Assembly: GCF_003219815.1 (NCBI RefSeq)
Contig: NZ_QJVD01000009.1
Span: 1 to 64,000, forward strand
Source of the DNA: Arthrobacter livingstonensis
GTDB taxonomy: Bacteria; Actinomycetota; Actinomycetes; Actinomycetales; Micrococcaceae
Length of the DNA stretch: 64,000 bases
Reading direction: 5' to 3'
Part shown: in pieces, positions 48,790-62,121 of the stretch
How positions within the stretch are numbered: position 1 is the stretch's first letter
How the letters are laid out: each line of letters begins with the position of its first letter
Made by a program: the position numbers and the translations under genes
Notes under the pieces: generated by a model
The model's database searches: none
What the model was told of the DNA's origin: nothing
Seen by the model: only the letters and a program-made list of their open reading frames with translations

Positions 48790-50256
48790 TCAGCTTGTGC
48801 CAAGCCGTTCCGCAATGACCCGCACGACGGCGTCTGCCACCTGGCGCTTGGACCCGGCGGCCTGCACGGGGCTGGCCCCGTCGAGGGCCAGGATCTCCAC
48901 CTGGTTTCCGTCCTGGCCGAACACCTTCTCGGCACCCGACTCCCCCGGTCCAACCTCGTTGACCACCAGCAGGTCGCAGCCCTTGCGCACCAGCTTGGCC
49001 TGGGCGTAGCTGTGGGCGTCATGGTCGGCGTCGCCCGTCTCGGCGGCAAAGCCGACAATGAGCTGCGATTGGTTCTGGGCGGCGCGGTGTGCGACGACCT
49101 CGACCAGGATGTCCGGGTTGCGGACCAGCTTGATGACGGGGTCCGCGACGTTGTCGCGCTTCTTGATCTTGCCCGTGGAGATGGTGGAGGGGCGGAAGTC
49201 GGCGACGGCCGCGGCCATGATGACAACGTCGGCGCCGGCGGCGGCGGACAAGGTGGCCGCCCGCAGTTCAAGGGCCGTGTCCACGCTGTGCAGTTTGGCG
49301 TTCAGCGGCGGCGCAATGTCCATGTGGGCGTGGATGAAGATGACTTCCGCGCCGGCGGCCATGGCGGATTCTGCCAGGGCAACACCCTGCTTGCCGGAGG
49401 ACTTGTTGCCCAGGAACCTGACCGGGTCCAACGGTTCCCGCGTGCCGCCGGCCGTGACGACCACGCGTTTGCCCTGCAGGGGCCGTGCCCCGCCAAAGGG
49501 GTCGCCGTCCAGTGGGTCGCTGCCCAGCGAGTCGCTGCCCAGGGGACCGCCGCCCGAGCCATTGCGGGGACCGCTTGAGGCCGCGCCGGGCCCTGTGGGG
49601 GCGTCCGCGGTGGCGGCCGATGCAGTGGGGCCATCCGCAGTGGCGGAGGATGCGGCGGCCGGGGACCCGGCGTCGTGCGTGGCGGGAAGGGTGTTGGGAA
49701 CCGTGCTGCCGGCGCCGTCGACCAGGGCCATGGCCGCGGCGAAGATCTCCGTGGGTTCGGGCAGGCGCCCGGGCCCGGTGTCGGGGCCGGTGAGCCTCCC
49801 TGTGGCGGGGTCCAGCACATGGACGCCGCGGGAGCGCAGTGTGGCCACATTGGCCACCGTGGCGGCGTGCGCCCACATTTCGGTGTGCATGGCCGGGGCG
49901 AACAGGACGGGGCCACGGGCCATAAGCAATGTGGTGGTCAGGAGGTCGCCGGCAAGGCCGGCAGCCGCCTTGGCCAGGACGTCCGCGGTGGCGGGGGCCA
50001 CCACGATGAGGTCGGCCTCGTGACCGATCCGCACGTGGTTGACCGATTCCACGGCGTCAAAGACGTTGTTGGTGGCGGGCCGGCCGCTGAGGGCCTCCCA
50101 GGTGGCAATTCCCACAAATTTCGTGGAGGCCTCCGTAGGGATGACCGTGACCTTGTGGCCGGCCTCGGTGAAGAGGCGCAGCAGCAAGGCGGACTTGTAG
50201 GCGGCGATGCCGCCGCCCACCCCCAGAACAATGTTCAGCACGGCCAAGGAACGCAA
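48790..50256 (-). CDS. coaBC: bifunctional phosphopantothenoylcysteine decarboxylase / phosphopantothenate-cysteine ligase
   Basis: Two successive steps of coenzyme A synthesis. About 488 residues. CoaC part: LGVGGGIAAYKSALLLRL, catalytic His in SVNHVRIGHEAD, and PAMHTEMW. CoaB part: VVTAGGTREPLDPVRFLGN, KSSGKQGVALAES, AAVADFRP and the KIKK loop. The two are joined by an unusually long linker of about 80 residues rich in Ala, Ser, Gly and Asp with GSDSLGSDPLDGDP repeats. Start is unclear: TTG preceded by AAGG is used; TTG or GTG 3 and 5 codons later are alternatives. Confidence 0.94.
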   Translation of the reverse strand: MRSLAVLNIVLGVGGGIAAYKSALLLRLFTEAGHKVTVIPTEASTKFVGIATWEALSGRPATNNVFDAVESVNHVRIGHEADLIVVAPATADVLAKAAAGLAGDLLTTTLLMARGPVLFAPAMHTEMWAHAATVANVATLRSRGVHVLDPATGRLTGPDTGPGRLPEPTEIFAAAMALVDGAGSTVPNTLPATHDAGSPAAASSATADGPTASAATADAPTGPGAASSGPRNGSGGGPLGSDSLGSDPLDGDPFGGARPLQGKRVVVTAGGTREPLDPVRFLGNKSSGKQGVALAESAMAAGAEVIFIHAHMDIAPPLNAKLHSVDTALELRAATLSAAAGADVVIMAAAVADFRPSTISTGKIKKRDNVADPVIKLVRNPDILVEVVAHRAAQNQSQLIVGFAAETGDADHDAHSYAQAKLVRKGCDLLVVNEVGPGESGAEKVFGQDGNQVEILALDGASPVQAAGSKRQVADAVVRVIAERLGTS

Positions 50257-50263
50257 TCCGACC

Positions 50264-50521
50264 TTAGGCGGTTTCGATCGGCGTGGAAACCAGCAGGCCC
50301 TCGTCGATTTCACGGAAGGCGATGGAGAGCGACTTCTCGTTCAGCTTGGTGTCCACCAGCGGACCGACGTACTCGAACAGGCCCTCGTGGAGCTGTGCGT
50401 AGTAGGCGTTGATCTGGCGGGCGCGCTTGGCACCAAAGATGACCAGTCCGTACTTCGAATCGGCGGCTTCAAGCAGCGAGTCGATGGACGGGTTGATGAT
50501 GCCTTCGGGTTGTGTAGTCAA
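50264..50521 (-). CDS. rpoZ: RNA polymerase omega subunit
   Basis: 85 residues. [20 protein letters not shown] and [10 protein letters not shown] are the omega signatures. Promotes RNA polymerase assembly. TTG start directly abutting the gmk stop (TAATTG), so translated with gmk. The mihF-gmk-rpoZ-coaBC-metK-priA order is the actinobacterial standard. Confidence 0.95.
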   Translation of the reverse strand: MTTQPEGIINPSIDSLLEAADSKYGLVIFGAKRARQINAYYAQLHEGLFEYVGPLVDTKLNEKSLSIAFREIDEGLLVSTPIETA

Positions 50522-51184
50522 TTACTTCTCCAAGTTTTCAAAGGGGGTGGCACCGGGCTGGTCCACGTGGTTGGGCGTTAGCCCCATCAAGGTGACAAGC
50601 TCGGCTGCGGCACGGCTGACATCATCGTTGACGATGGTGTAGTCAAACTCCGGTTGGGCAGCAAGTTCCAGTTTAGCGGTTTCCAGCCGCCGGTGCTGCT
50701 CCTGCGCCGATTCGGTCCCGCGGCCCACCAGGCGGCGGACCAATTCGTGCCAGCTCGGCGGGGAAAGGAACACAAAATCTGCCTCCGGCATGGCGGCCTT
50801 GACCTGGCGGGCGCCCTGTAAGTCAATTTCCAGCAACACCGATCGGCCGGCCGCGACGGCCGCCTCAACGGTGCTGCGCAGCGTCCCGTACCGGTTTTGG
50901 CCATGGACCACGGCCCATTCAAGCAGGTCGCCGTGGCTGATGAGCCCGTCGAACTCTTCCGGGGACTTGAAAAAGTAGTGCACGCCCTCGACCTCGCCGG
51001 GGCGCGCCTGGCGGGTGGTGGCTGAAACGGACAGCCACACCTGCGGGTAGTTGTCCCGGATGAAGGTTGAAACGGTGCCCTTGCCCACGGCGGTGGGGCC
51101 GGCCAGCACCGTGACGCCGCTGCGTGGTTTGCCGCGTACCGTGTATTCGCCCGGCACCGCGACGCCGGCGTCGGAACCGCTCAC
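50522..51184 (-). CDS. gmk: guanylate kinase
   Basis: GMP to GDP phosphorylation. About 220 residues. P-loop GPTAVGKGT near residue 30, [19 protein letters not shown] substrate motif, and [10 protein letters not shown]. The GTG start ([14 protein letters not shown]) shares bases with the mihF TGA, with AGGA just upstream; upstream in-frame sequence belongs to mihF in another frame. Confidence 0.96.
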   Translation of the reverse strand: MSGSDAGVAVPGEYTVRGKPRSGVTVLAGPTAVGKGTVSTFIRDNYPQVWLSVSATTRQARPGEVEGVHYFFKSPEEFDGLISHGDLLEWAVVHGQNRYGTLRSTVEAAVAAGRSVLLEIDLQGARQVKAAMPEADFVFLSPPSWHELVRRLVGRGTESAQEQHRRLETAKLELAAQPEFDYTIVNDDVSRAAAELVTLMGLTPNHVDQPGATPFENLEK

Positions 51185-51501
51185 AGTTCCTGGCCCAGAT
51201 AGTCCACAAGCATGCGGCGCTGGTGAATGCCCAGTCCCCGCACCCGGCGGGTTGGGGCTATCCCCAGCTCGCTCATAATCACTGTTGCACGTACCTTTCC
51301 AATGCCCGGGAGGGCTTCCAACAAGTCTGTCACCTTGAGCCTGCCCAGGGCCGGTTCGCCCGATGCGGCGTTGATCACGGCCGCCACCGTCACGGAGCCC
51401 GATTTCAGCCCGTGCTTGATGTCCGAGCGGATGGTGCGGGCCACCGCCGCCTTCTTCAGTGCTGCTGCTCGTTCCTGGTCTGACAGTGGCGGCAAACTCA
51501 C
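51181..51501 (-). CDS. mihF: integration host factor, actinobacterial type
   Basis: DNA-bending nucleoid protein, unrelated in sequence to enterobacterial IHF. 106 residues. The S13-like helix-two-turn-helix core [40 protein letters not shown] is intact. GTG start. 99 bases after pyrF across a hairpin, the first gap in the pyr block, so it may have its own promoter. Confidence 0.95.
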   Translation of the reverse strand: MSLPPLSDQERAAALKKAAVARTIRSDIKHGLKSGSVTVAAVINAASGEPALGRLKVTDLLEALPGIGKVRATVIMSELGIAPTRRVRGLGIHQRRMLVDYLGQEL

Positions 51502-51523
51502 AAAAGGCTCCTAGCAATGGCAG

Positions 51524-51575
51524 CGGTGCGGACAGGTCCACTGAAACAGGGTGTGAGATGAACCTATCCGCACCG
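51524..51575 (-). terminator. hairpin between pyrF and mihF
   Basis: CGGTGCGGATAGG and CCTGTCCGCACCG as read on the minus strand pair over 13 positions, with one G-U wobble that exists only in minus-strand RNA. No U-tract follows, so it could be a weak terminator, an RNA processing site or a protein-binding hairpin. Confidence 0.5.
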
Positions 51576-51600
51576 GGGCGCCAAAATCAATCCACAGCCG

Positions 51601-52423
51601 CTACAGTCCCTGCAGCGTCTCCGCGGTTGCCTGGCGCAGAGCGGCCACGTCCGGGCCGGCCCGCAGGATGCCTCGGCTGGAGGTGGCCAGGACGGCAGGA
51701 TAGGCCGCGCCGAACGTTGTGCGGATGTCCGCGGGCGTGGCGCCCTGGGCGCCGAGCCCGGGAGCCAGGATGGGCCCGTGCACGGCGGCCAGGTCAAGGC
51801 CCAGCTCCGCCAGCGCCGTGCCGACCGTGGCGCCGACCACCAGTCCCACCGAGCCGAGGGCCGCGTCTGCATAGCGCTGGTTTTCGGCGGCGGCCGCCAG
51901 GGCGATGCGCCGGGCCACGGAATCGGCGCCGCCCACGTGTTGGACGGAGGCGCCCTCGGGGTTGGACGTCAGGGCCAGGACAAAGACACCGCGGCCGGTG
52001 TCCGCCGCCGCGTCCAGCGCCGGGCGCAGGGATTCAAAGCCCAGGTAGGGGCTGAGCGTCACCGAATCGGCCGCCAGGGCCGAACCGTCCCGCAGCCAGG
52101 CGTCCGCATAACCGGCCATGGTGGAACCAATGTCCCCGCGCTTGGCATCGGCAATGGTCAGCACGCCGGCCCGGGCGGCCGCGCCGAGGAGTTCCTCAAG
52201 CGCGGCGATCCCGGCGGAGCCGTGGCGTTCATAGAGCGCCACCTGCGGTTTGATGGCCGCGGCCAGCGGGCCGACGGCTTCCAACACGGTCTGTGAGAAG
52301 GTCCGCAGTCCCGCGGCCGAATCGTCCAGCCCCCATGCGGCCAGCAGCCCGGGGTGCGGGTCAATGCCGACACACAAGGGGCCCCTGGCGAGCATCGCGG
52401 CCGCCAGGCGGGCCCCGAACGGG

Positions 52424-52431
<8 letters not shown>
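51601..52431 (-). CDS. pyrF: orotidine-5'-phosphate decarboxylase (type 2)
   Basis: Last step to UMP. 276 residues, the larger mycobacterial-type form. [12 protein letters not shown] at the start, catalytic [12 protein letters not shown], and phosphate-binding [13 protein letters not shown] overlaps the carB stop by eight bases. Confidence 0.96.
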
Positions 52432-55749
<3,318 letters not shown>

Positions 55750-55750
<1 letters not shown>

Positions 55751-56955
55751 TACTTGTTTTCCTCGGTCTCGGTCTGGGCAGCCTTGGTGCTGGCCATCAG
55801 GTCAATGAAGCGGTCGAAGAGATAGGCGGAGTCATGCGGGCCCGCCGCGGCTTCGGGGTGGTACTGGACGGAAAAGGCGGGGATGTCCAGGCAGGACAGG
55901 CCCTCGACGACGTCGTCGTTAAGGGAGATGTGGCTGACCTCGACGCGGCCAAAACGCTCCTCGGGAGCGGTGACCGGACCATCCTTGGGCGCATCGACGG
56001 CAAAGCCGTGGTTTTGGCTGGTGACCTCCACCTTCCCGGTCGCCCGGTCCATGACGGGCTGGTTGATGCCGCGGTGGCCGTAGCGCAGCTTGTACGTGCC
56101 GAAGCCGAGCGCGCGGCCCAGGATCTGGTTGCCGAAGCAGATGCCAAAGAACGGTGTGCCGGAGTCAAGGACCGCGCGCAGCATGGCGACCTGGGTGTCG
56201 GCGGTGGCGGGGTCGCCGGGGCCGTTGGAGAGGAACACGCCGTCGGGGTTCACGGCGGCAATGTCCTCGAACGTCGACGAGGCAGGCAGCACGTGAACGC
56301 GCACTCCCCGCTCGGCGAAACGCTGCGGCGTCATGGCCTTGATGCCGAGGTCGACCGCGGCGATGCTGAACTTCGGCTCGCCCTCCCAGCCGTGGTCGGC
56401 AGGTTCGACGGCGTAGGCCTCCTGCACGCTGACCTCCTCGGCGAGCTGTGCCCCCTCCATGGACGGCTGGGCCAGGACCGCGGCGAGGAGTTCGGACTCG
56501 GGGCGGACGGCGTCGGCGCCGGAGAAGATGCCGGCCTTCATGGCACCGCGCTCACGCAGGTGGCGGGTGATGGCGCGGGTGTCAACGCCCTGGATGCCCA
56601 CAATCCCCTGGGTGGAAAGTTCGTTGTCGAGCGTCCCTTCGGAACGCCAGTTGGACGGACGGCGGGCGGCGTCGCGCACCACGTAGCCGGCGGCCCAGAT
56701 CCTGGTGGATTCGTTGTCGGCGTCGTTCACGCCGGTGTTGCCTATGTGCGGCGCCGTCTGGACGATCAGCTGCCGGGCGTAGGAGGGGTCGGTCAGCGTC
56801 TCCTGGTAGCCGGTCATGCCGGTGGTGAACACCGCCTCGCCAAGCGCCGTCCCCTGGGCCCCGTAGCTGGCGCCGTGGAAGGCCCGGCCGTCTTCCAGGA
56901 GCAGCAGTGCCGCCGTTGTGGCCTGTGCAGGCATGCTTGCTTCACTCATTCTCAT
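55750..56955 (-). CDS. carA: carbamoyl-phosphate synthase small subunit
   Basis: Glutaminase subunit. 401 residues. N-terminal CPSase small domain ([18 protein letters not shown]) and a class I amidotransferase with catalytic Cys in FFGICFGNQ and His-Glu in [11 protein letters not shown]. The first of two nearby ATGs is given ([11 protein letters not shown]); the second, two codons on, is equally possible. Start lies within the end of the upstream membrane-protein gene. Confidence 0.97.
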
Positions 56956-57541
56956 CGTTCTTTCTGCTTATGTCTGCGTCAGGTAGTTCTGTCTGTGCCG
57001 TTTCCGTGTGGGGCGCCGTATCCGCCTCTGCCGTTTCCGGGGACGGTGCCCCGGCGGGGACCAGCGCCTGAAGGGCCTGGAGCAGCGGCTTCTTGGCCGT
57101 GGCCTCGGTGGTCCTGAATCCGGTGTCCACGAGCCTCTCCCCCAGCCGCCAGGTGATGACCACCAGGCCGTCCCTTTCCACAAACTTGCCGGCCATTCCG
57201 GCCTGGGTGGTGATCTCCTCCAGCGCAGCCGTGGCGATGAAGATGTCCGGTGCCCCCCTGCGGAGGAGCAGCACGCCGGCATCGCGGACTTCCAATGTGG
57301 CATTCGTGCGGATGCCCAGCCCGTGGACGGCGATCCGGTCCAGCCAGTCGCCCGCCGACGTGGTGGTGACGTACTGTCCGCCCACGCTCAAGGCGGAGGG
57401 ACCGACGTCGTTCGGGACCCCCGGCAGCTCCGCCACGTCCGCCTGCCGCCTGAGCCTGTTCCGCCAGCCCCACCACATCAGGGCGAAGATGGCCAGCAGG
57501 ATCAGGAACGTGATGATGACCGGTACGGTGCGCGCGCCCAT
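56942..57541 (-). CDS. conserved membrane protein of the pyr operon (Rv1382-like)
   Basis: 199 residues. One N-terminal membrane segment ([19 protein letters not shown]) then a basic stretch (GWRNRLRRQ) and a soluble domain with [40 protein letters not shown] that looks PH-like, ending in an acidic, probably disordered tail. A similar gene lies between pyrC and carA in mycobacteria (Rv1382). Function is unknown. It overlaps pyrC by one base and carA by 14, so it is fully embedded in the operon. Confidence 0.85.
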   Translation of the reverse strand: MGARTVPVIITFLILLAIFALMWWGWRNRLRRQADVAELPGVPNDVGPSALSVGGQYVTTTSAGDWLDRIAVHGLGIRTNATLEVRDAGVLLLRRGAPDIFIATAALEEITTQAGMAGKFVERDGLVVITWRLGERLVDTGFRTTEATAKKPLLQALQALVPAGAPSPETAEADTAPHTETAQTELPDADISRKNDENE

Positions 57542-58863
57542 TAGATGGCTCCGTGGACGTAGGGGCTGTTCAGCTTGCCGCCCAGCACCGTGGGGTGGCC
57601 GTGGAAGAACGTGGCCACCACCCGACCGGGCAGCTCCATGCCGGCAAACGGGGAGTTGCGGCCCTTGGTGGCCATGGCCGACGGGTCCACGTTCCAGCGG
57701 GCCGCGGGGTCCACGAGCACAATGTTGGCCGGCTCACCCACCTCCAGCGGGCGGCCTTGGCCGCTCAGCCGGCCGATGGCCGCCGGGGCGGTGGACGTGA
57801 CGCGGGCAAAGTCCGCCCACGTCATAAGTCCGGACTCGATCATGGTCTCCTGGACCACGGAAAGCGCCGTTTCCAGCCCGGTCATGCCCATGGCCGCGGA
57901 CGCCCACTCGCATTCCTTGGCTTCTCTGGGGTGCGGGGCGTGGTCGGTGCCGACAATGTCGATGGTGCCGTCGGCCAGGGCCGCGCGCAGGGCGTGCACG
58001 TCGGCGTCTGCACGGAGCGGGGGGTTCACCTTGTAGACGGGGTTCCAGCTGCGGACCAGTTCCTCGGTGAGCAGCAGGTGGTGGGGGGTGACCTCGGCCG
58101 TGACGTTGATGCCGCGTTCCTTGGCCCAGCGGATGATTTCCACTGAGCCGGCCGTGGAGACGTGGCAGACGTGGAGGCGGGATCCCACGTGCTGGGCGAG
58201 CAGGACGTCGCGGGCAATGATGGATTCCTCGGCCACGGCCGGCCAGCCGGCCAGGCCAAGCACGGCCGAAACCCTGCCCTCGTTCATTTGGGCGCCCGCG
58301 GTCAGGCGGGGCTCCTGCGCGTGCTGGGCGATCACGCCGTCGAACGCCTTGACGTATTCCAGCGCCCGGCGCATCATAACGGGGTCGCTGACGCAGATGC
58401 CGTCGTCGGAAAAGACGCGGACGCGGGCGCGGGAATCGGCCATGGCGCCCAGCTCGGCCAGCTGCTCCCCGGCGAGGCCGACGGTCACGGCGCCCACGGG
58501 GCGCACGTCCACCCAGCCGGATTCGCGGCCCAGCTGGTAGACCTGCTCGACGACGCCGGCCGTGTCCGCCACGGGCGAGCTGTTGGCCATGGCGTGCACG
58601 GCCGTGAAGCCGCCCAGTGCCGCGGCCCGGGTGCCGGTCTCCACCGTCTCGGCGTCTTCCCGGCCGGGTTCGCGCAGGTGCGTGTGCAGGTCCACCATGC
58701 CGGGCAGTGCCACCAGGCCCGCGGCGTCGATGACCGTGGCCCCTTCCGCGGACTCCCCCAGGTTCTCCCCCACGGCGGCGATGACGCCGTCGCGGACCAG
58801 CACGTCCGCCGTCGTCGTGCCCAACAGGGACGCAGAGCGGATGAGGTAGCTTGCGTGGTTCAT
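57541..58863 (-). CDS. pyrC: dihydroorotase
   Basis: Cyclises carbamoyl aspartate to dihydroorotate. 440 residues, class I (long) form. Zinc motif [15 protein letters not shown] near residue 57, the later His ligands in VIAQHAQ and [11 protein letters not shown], and the Asp in [14 protein letters not shown]; its start overlaps the pyrB stop by four bases. Confidence 0.97.
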   Translation of the reverse strand: MNHASYLIRSASLLGTTTADVLVRDGVIAAVGENLGESAEGATVIDAAGLVALPGMVDLHTHLREPGREDAETVETGTRAAALGGFTAVHAMANSSPVADTAGVVEQVYQLGRESGWVDVRPVGAVTVGLAGEQLAELGAMADSRARVRVFSDDGICVSDPVMMRRALEYVKAFDGVIAQHAQEPRLTAGAQMNEGRVSAVLGLAGWPAVAEESIIARDVLLAQHVGSRLHVCHVSTAGSVEIIRWAKERGINVTAEVTPHHLLLTEELVRSWNPVYKVNPPLRADADVHALRAALADGTIDIVGTDHAPHPREAKECEWASAAMGMTGLETALSVVQETMIESGLMTWADFARVTSTAPAAIGRLSGQGRPLEVGEPANIVLVDPAARWNVDPSAMATKGRNSPFAGMELPGRVVATFFHGHPTVLGGKLNSPYVHGAI

Positions 58864-59873
58864 GAATGGTCCTTTGCGGCAGGCGGTGCGGATGTCGGGG
58901 CGTGGGCGGCCGGCATGCCCCCGGAAAGCAGCAGGTACAACGCGGCCATGCGCACCGAGACGCCGTTGCGGACCTGGTCCAGCACCGTGGAGCGGGGCGA
59001 ATCCGCGGCGGCCGAGGAAATCTCCAGGCCCCGGTTCATGGGTCCGGGGTGCATGATGATGGTCTCCGCCAGCTTCAGCGCGTCCAGGCGGGCGAGCCGG
59101 GCGTCGTCGAAGCCCCAGCGGCGGGCGTATTCACGCGTGGAGGGGAAGAAGGACGCCTTCATTCGCTCGGCCTGGACACGCAGCATCATGATGGCGTCGG
59201 CGCCGGCCTCGAGCGCGGCGTCGAGGTCATAGCTGACCCCGCATGGCCAATGTTCGACGCCGACCGGCAACAGGGTGGGCGGGGCAACCAGGGTGACGCG
59301 CGCCCCCAGTGTGCGCAGCAGCCACACATTCGAGCGGGCCACCCGTGAGTGCAGCACGTCGCCAACAATGAGCACGCGCATGCCGGAGAGGTCACCGCCC
59401 ACCGACGGTACGCCGGACAGCCTTGACCAGTGGGCGCGCATGGTGAACGCGTCCAGCAGCGCCTGCGTGGGATGTGCGTGGGTGCCGTCGCCGGCGTTGA
59501 TGACGGCGGCGTCGATCCACCCCGAGGTGGCAAGCCGCGCGGGGGCCCCTGAAGCCCAGTGTCGGATGACGACGGCGTCGGCGCTCATGGCCTCCAGCGT
59601 CTGCGCCGTGTCCTTCAGCGACTCGCCCTTGGAGACCGAGGAGCCCTTTGCGCTGAAGTTGATGACGTCGGCGGAGAGGCGCTTGGCGGCTGCCTCAAAG
59701 GAGATCCGGGTGCGGGTGGAGTCCTCAAAGAACAGGTTTACCACGGTGCGGCCGCGCAGGGCCGGCAGCTTCTTGACCTCGCGCTCCCCCACTGCCGACA
59801 TTTCCCGGGCGGTGTCCAGGATTGCGATGGCGTTGGCCCGGCTGAGGCTTTCGGTGTCCAGCAGGTGCCTCAC
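58860..59873 (-). CDS. pyrB: aspartate carbamoyltransferase catalytic subunit
   Basis: First committed step of pyrimidine synthesis. 337 residues. Carbamoyl-phosphate motif [13 protein letters not shown] near residue 50 and aspartate-binding [11 protein letters not shown] 20-residue Ala/Pro-rich tail extends the C-terminus. GTG start sharing bases with the pyrR TGA. No pyrI regulatory-subunit gene is present, as usual in actinobacteria. Confidence 0.97.
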   Translation of the reverse strand: MRHLLDTESLSRANAIAILDTAREMSAVGEREVKKLPALRGRTVVNLFFEDSTRTRISFEAAAKRLSADVINFSAKGSSVSKGESLKDTAQTLEAMSADAVVIRHWASGAPARLATSGWIDAAVINAGDGTHAHPTQALLDAFTMRAHWSRLSGVPSVGGDLSGMRVLIVGDVLHSRVARSNVWLLRTLGARVTLVAPPTLLPVGVEHWPCGVSYDLDAALEAGADAIMMLRVQAERMKASFFPSTREYARRWGFDDARLARLDALKLAETIIMHPGPMNRGLEISSAAADSPRSTVLDQVRNGVSVRMAALYLLLSGGMPAAHAPTSAPPAAKDHS

Positions 59874-60478
59874 TCGCCGGCCTCGATCACTACTTCGTCA
59901 AGGATGCCGGGGCCGTCAATTTCGCTGATGCGCACTCGAACCTTTTCGCTGGAGGAGGTGGGCAGGTTTTTGCCGACGTGATCGGCGCGGATGGGCAATT
60001 CGCGGTGGCCCCGGTCCACCAGAACGGCCAGGCGCACCGCCTGCGGGCGTCCCAGGTCGACGAGGGCATCCAGCGCGGCGCGGATGGTGCGTCCGGAATA
60101 CAGGACGTCGTCAACAAGCACCACCACCTTGCCGTCGATCCCGGAGACGGGAAGTTCGGTGCGCTGGGGTGCCCTCGTGGGCTGGTGTGCCAGGTCGTCG
60201 CGGAACATGGTGACGTCCAGCTGGCCCACTATGGCAGCGGGGTCAATGCTGGGATCGGTGGCGGCCAGTTTGGCGGCCAGCCGTTGGGCGAGGGGGTAGC
60301 CCCGCCGGGGAATGCCAAGGAGGAGCAGGTTCGCCGAACCCTTGTTGGCTTCGAGAATTTCATGGGCGATACGAGTCAGGGCGCGGTCAATGTCCGCCGC
60401 GGAAAGTACCATGCGGGACGAGTTGGGCGCTGCTGCGTTGAATGGGCGTTCCCCGAATGGTGCAGAGGTGCTGGTCAT
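59870..60478 (-). CDS. pyrR: bifunctional pyr operon regulator / uracil phosphoribosyltransferase PyrR
   Basis: RNA-binding regulator with UPRT activity. About 202 residues. PRPP-binding [20 protein letters not shown] is complete, and [15 protein letters not shown] and [11 protein letters not shown] are PyrR signatures. ATG ([12 protein letters not shown]). First gene of the operon; a PyrR-box-like hairpin lies nine bases ahead of its start, so PyrR very probably controls its own translation and, through stop/start overlaps, the whole operon. Confidence 0.96.
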   Translation of the reverse strand: MTSTSAPFGERPFNAAAPNSSRMVLSAADIDRALTRIAHEILEANKGSANLLLLGIPRRGYPLAQRLAAKLAATDPSIDPAAIVGQLDVTMFRDDLAHQPTRAPQRTELPVSGIDGKVVVLVDDVLYSGRTIRAALDALVDLGRPQAVRLAVLVDRGHRELPIRADHVGKNLPTSSSEKVRVRISEIDGPGILDEVVIEAGE

Positions 60479-60486
60479 TGTTCTCG

Positions 60487-60513
60487 CGTCCCCTTTCCCC
60501 GCCTCACTGGACG
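60487..60513 (-). promoter_or_regulatory. PyrR-binding hairpin in the pyr leader
   Basis: On the minus strand CGTCC-N17-GGACG, with the loop containing AGTGAGGCGGGGAAAGG. This fits the PyrR binding-loop consensus (UCC-n-G-n-GAGGy). The purine-rich 3' side (AAAGGGGA) is also the only ribosome-binding-like sequence before the pyrR ATG. That suggests repression of translation initiation, as reported for mycobacterial PyrR, not antitermination. No terminator is visible. Confidence 0.75.
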
Positions 60514-60675
60514 GAATTAAAAGGTTGATTACTGTTTTCAAAGCTACCACAGCGCCCGCTCCGGGCCATTGCCGGGCGCCGCCGCCGTGGGCCCGCGGCC
60601 GGGCCGCTTGGCCGCTGGCATCCTCGCGCCTTCCCTGCCCTGGCTCCGTCCCCACCGGCCGCTACGCTTATACGC

Positions 60676-62007
60676 ATGACTGAACCCGGGAATTGGCAAA
60701 ACCAGCAGAATCAGCAGTTGCCGCTTCCACGGTCCGGCGCCCCGCTGCAGCAGGCGCACTCTGCGCAGGAACTGTTGTCCCAAGGTCCTCCCGGCGCGCA
60801 GCCGGCCCCGTCCCACGAGTACTGGGCGCACCCGGCACCGGCGCCCCGCCGCCGCCCCCTGGTGGTGACCAACGTCATCCTGCTCTGCGTGCTGCTGGCC
60901 GTAACCTTGGGCACGCTTGCCGTATTCGCCTTTGCCATCGGTGTCAGCGTCTTCCTTGTCTGCGGCGCCCTTGCCCTGGTGCCGCTGACCATTTGTGTCG
61001 TGACGCTGATGTGGATCGACAGGTGGGAGCCGGAACCCAAGACGGCGCTGCTCTTCGGCTTTTGCTGGGGTGCCGGCATGGCCGTGGTCACTGCACTGGT
61101 GGTGGGCAGTTGGGTGCAGCCGCTGCTGACGGCCTCCAATGCCTCCGCGGATCCGGACTTGATCGGAGCCGTCATCCAGGCGCCGCTGGTGGAGGAATTC
61201 TGCAAGGGCGCGGGCGTGCTGCTTTTGTTCTTCCTGCGCAGGCGCACCTTCGACGGACCCATCGACGGAGTGGTCTACGCGGGCATCATTGCCGCAGGCT
61301 TCGCCTTCACGGAGAACATCCTGTACTTCGGCCAGGCCTTCAATGAGGCCGGCGGCCACCCCAGCGGCCTGGTGGGCATCTTCGTCATGCGCGGACTCAT
61401 GTCCCCGTTCGCCCACGTCATGTTCACCGGCATGCTGGGCGCCTGCGTGGGCTACGCAGCCCGCCATGGAGGCACCGCACTGGTTCTGGGCGCCTGGGTG
61501 GTGGGCCTGGTCCCGGCCATGCTGCTGCACGGGCTGCGGAACAGCCTGACGTTTATCCACGGCAACTTCCTTGTGCTGTACCTGGTCATGCAGGTGCCGG
61601 TCTTCATTCTGTGCTTCACCGGGATCGTGTTCCTGCGCCGGGCCGAGGCCCGGCTGACCAGGCAGCGCCTCTCCGACTACGTCCCGGCCGGCTGGTTCAG
61701 CCAGCCCGAGGTGCCGATGCTCGCCTCAGGCGGGGGCCGGCGCCGTGCGCTGGCGTGGTCCAAGACGTTTGGGGCGGGGAAGGTCATGAAGGAATTCATC
61801 CGCCTGGCCACGCGCCTGGCCTTCACCCGGCAGCGGATCCTGGTCGATGCCAGGGGCGCGCCAGGCAGCGCCGCGGCATCGCGCTTCGCCGCCGCGCAGG
61901 GGCAGGAGCTGACACTGTTGCACAAGGCCGCGGCCGCCCGCGGTGAGCTGCTGGGCCGCCACGGCGCAGCGGTCGCGGCCGCCCAGCATCCACCCTTAAA
62001 CAACTGA
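60676..62007 (+). CDS. PrsW family intramembrane metalloprotease
   Basis: 443 residues. A Gln/Pro-rich cytosolic N-terminus of about 60 residues, then about eight membrane spans. Catalytic motifs: EE in APLVEEFCKG, the FAFTENILYFGQAF segment and HVMFTGMLG / LLHGLRNS. Related proteins cleave anti-sigma factors (PrsW) or belong to the wider CAAX-protease-like group; the target here is unknown. The basic C-terminal 100 residues are cytosolic. Divergent from pyrR. Confidence 0.9.
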   Translation: MTEPGNWQNQQNQQLPLPRSGAPLQQAHSAQELLSQGPPGAQPAPSHEYWAHPAPAPRRRPLVVTNVILLCVLLAVTLGTLAVFAFAIGVSVFLVCGALALVPLTICVVTLMWIDRWEPEPKTALLFGFCWGAGMAVVTALVVGSWVQPLLTASNASADPDLIGAVIQAPLVEEFCKGAGVLLLFFLRRRTFDGPIDGVVYAGIIAAGFAFTENILYFGQAFNEAGGHPSGLVGIFVMRGLMSPFAHVMFTGMLGACVGYAARHGGTALVLGAWVVGLVPAMLLHGLRNSLTFIHGNFLVLYLVMQVPVFILCFTGIVFLRRAEARLTRQRLSDYVPAGWFSQPEVPMLASGGGRRRALAWSKTFGAGKVMKEFIRLATRLAFTRQRILVDARGAPGSAAASRFAAAQGQELTLLHKAAAARGELLGRHGAAVAAAQHPPLNN

Positions 62008-62067
62008 CCCGCAGCAGTGGTCGAAAAAACGCAATTCTGCGGGATTTTTCGACCACTGCTGCGGGTC
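62006..62067. terminator. 23-bp perfect inverted repeat overlapping the prsW-like gene stop
   Basis: Arms 62006-62028 and 62045-62067 are exact reverse complements (GACCCGCAGCAGTGG... and the mirror), with a 16-base centre. The left arm begins on the last two bases of the stop codon. A-runs and T-runs lie inside the stem. It could terminate transcription from either side; its length and perfection also resemble a dispersed extragenic palindrome. Confidence 0.75.
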
Positions 62068-62121
62068 GGCCGGAAGGTGACTCCGCGCGCCCGAAGGGCC
62101 ACGACCGAGGCACGGGAGGGC

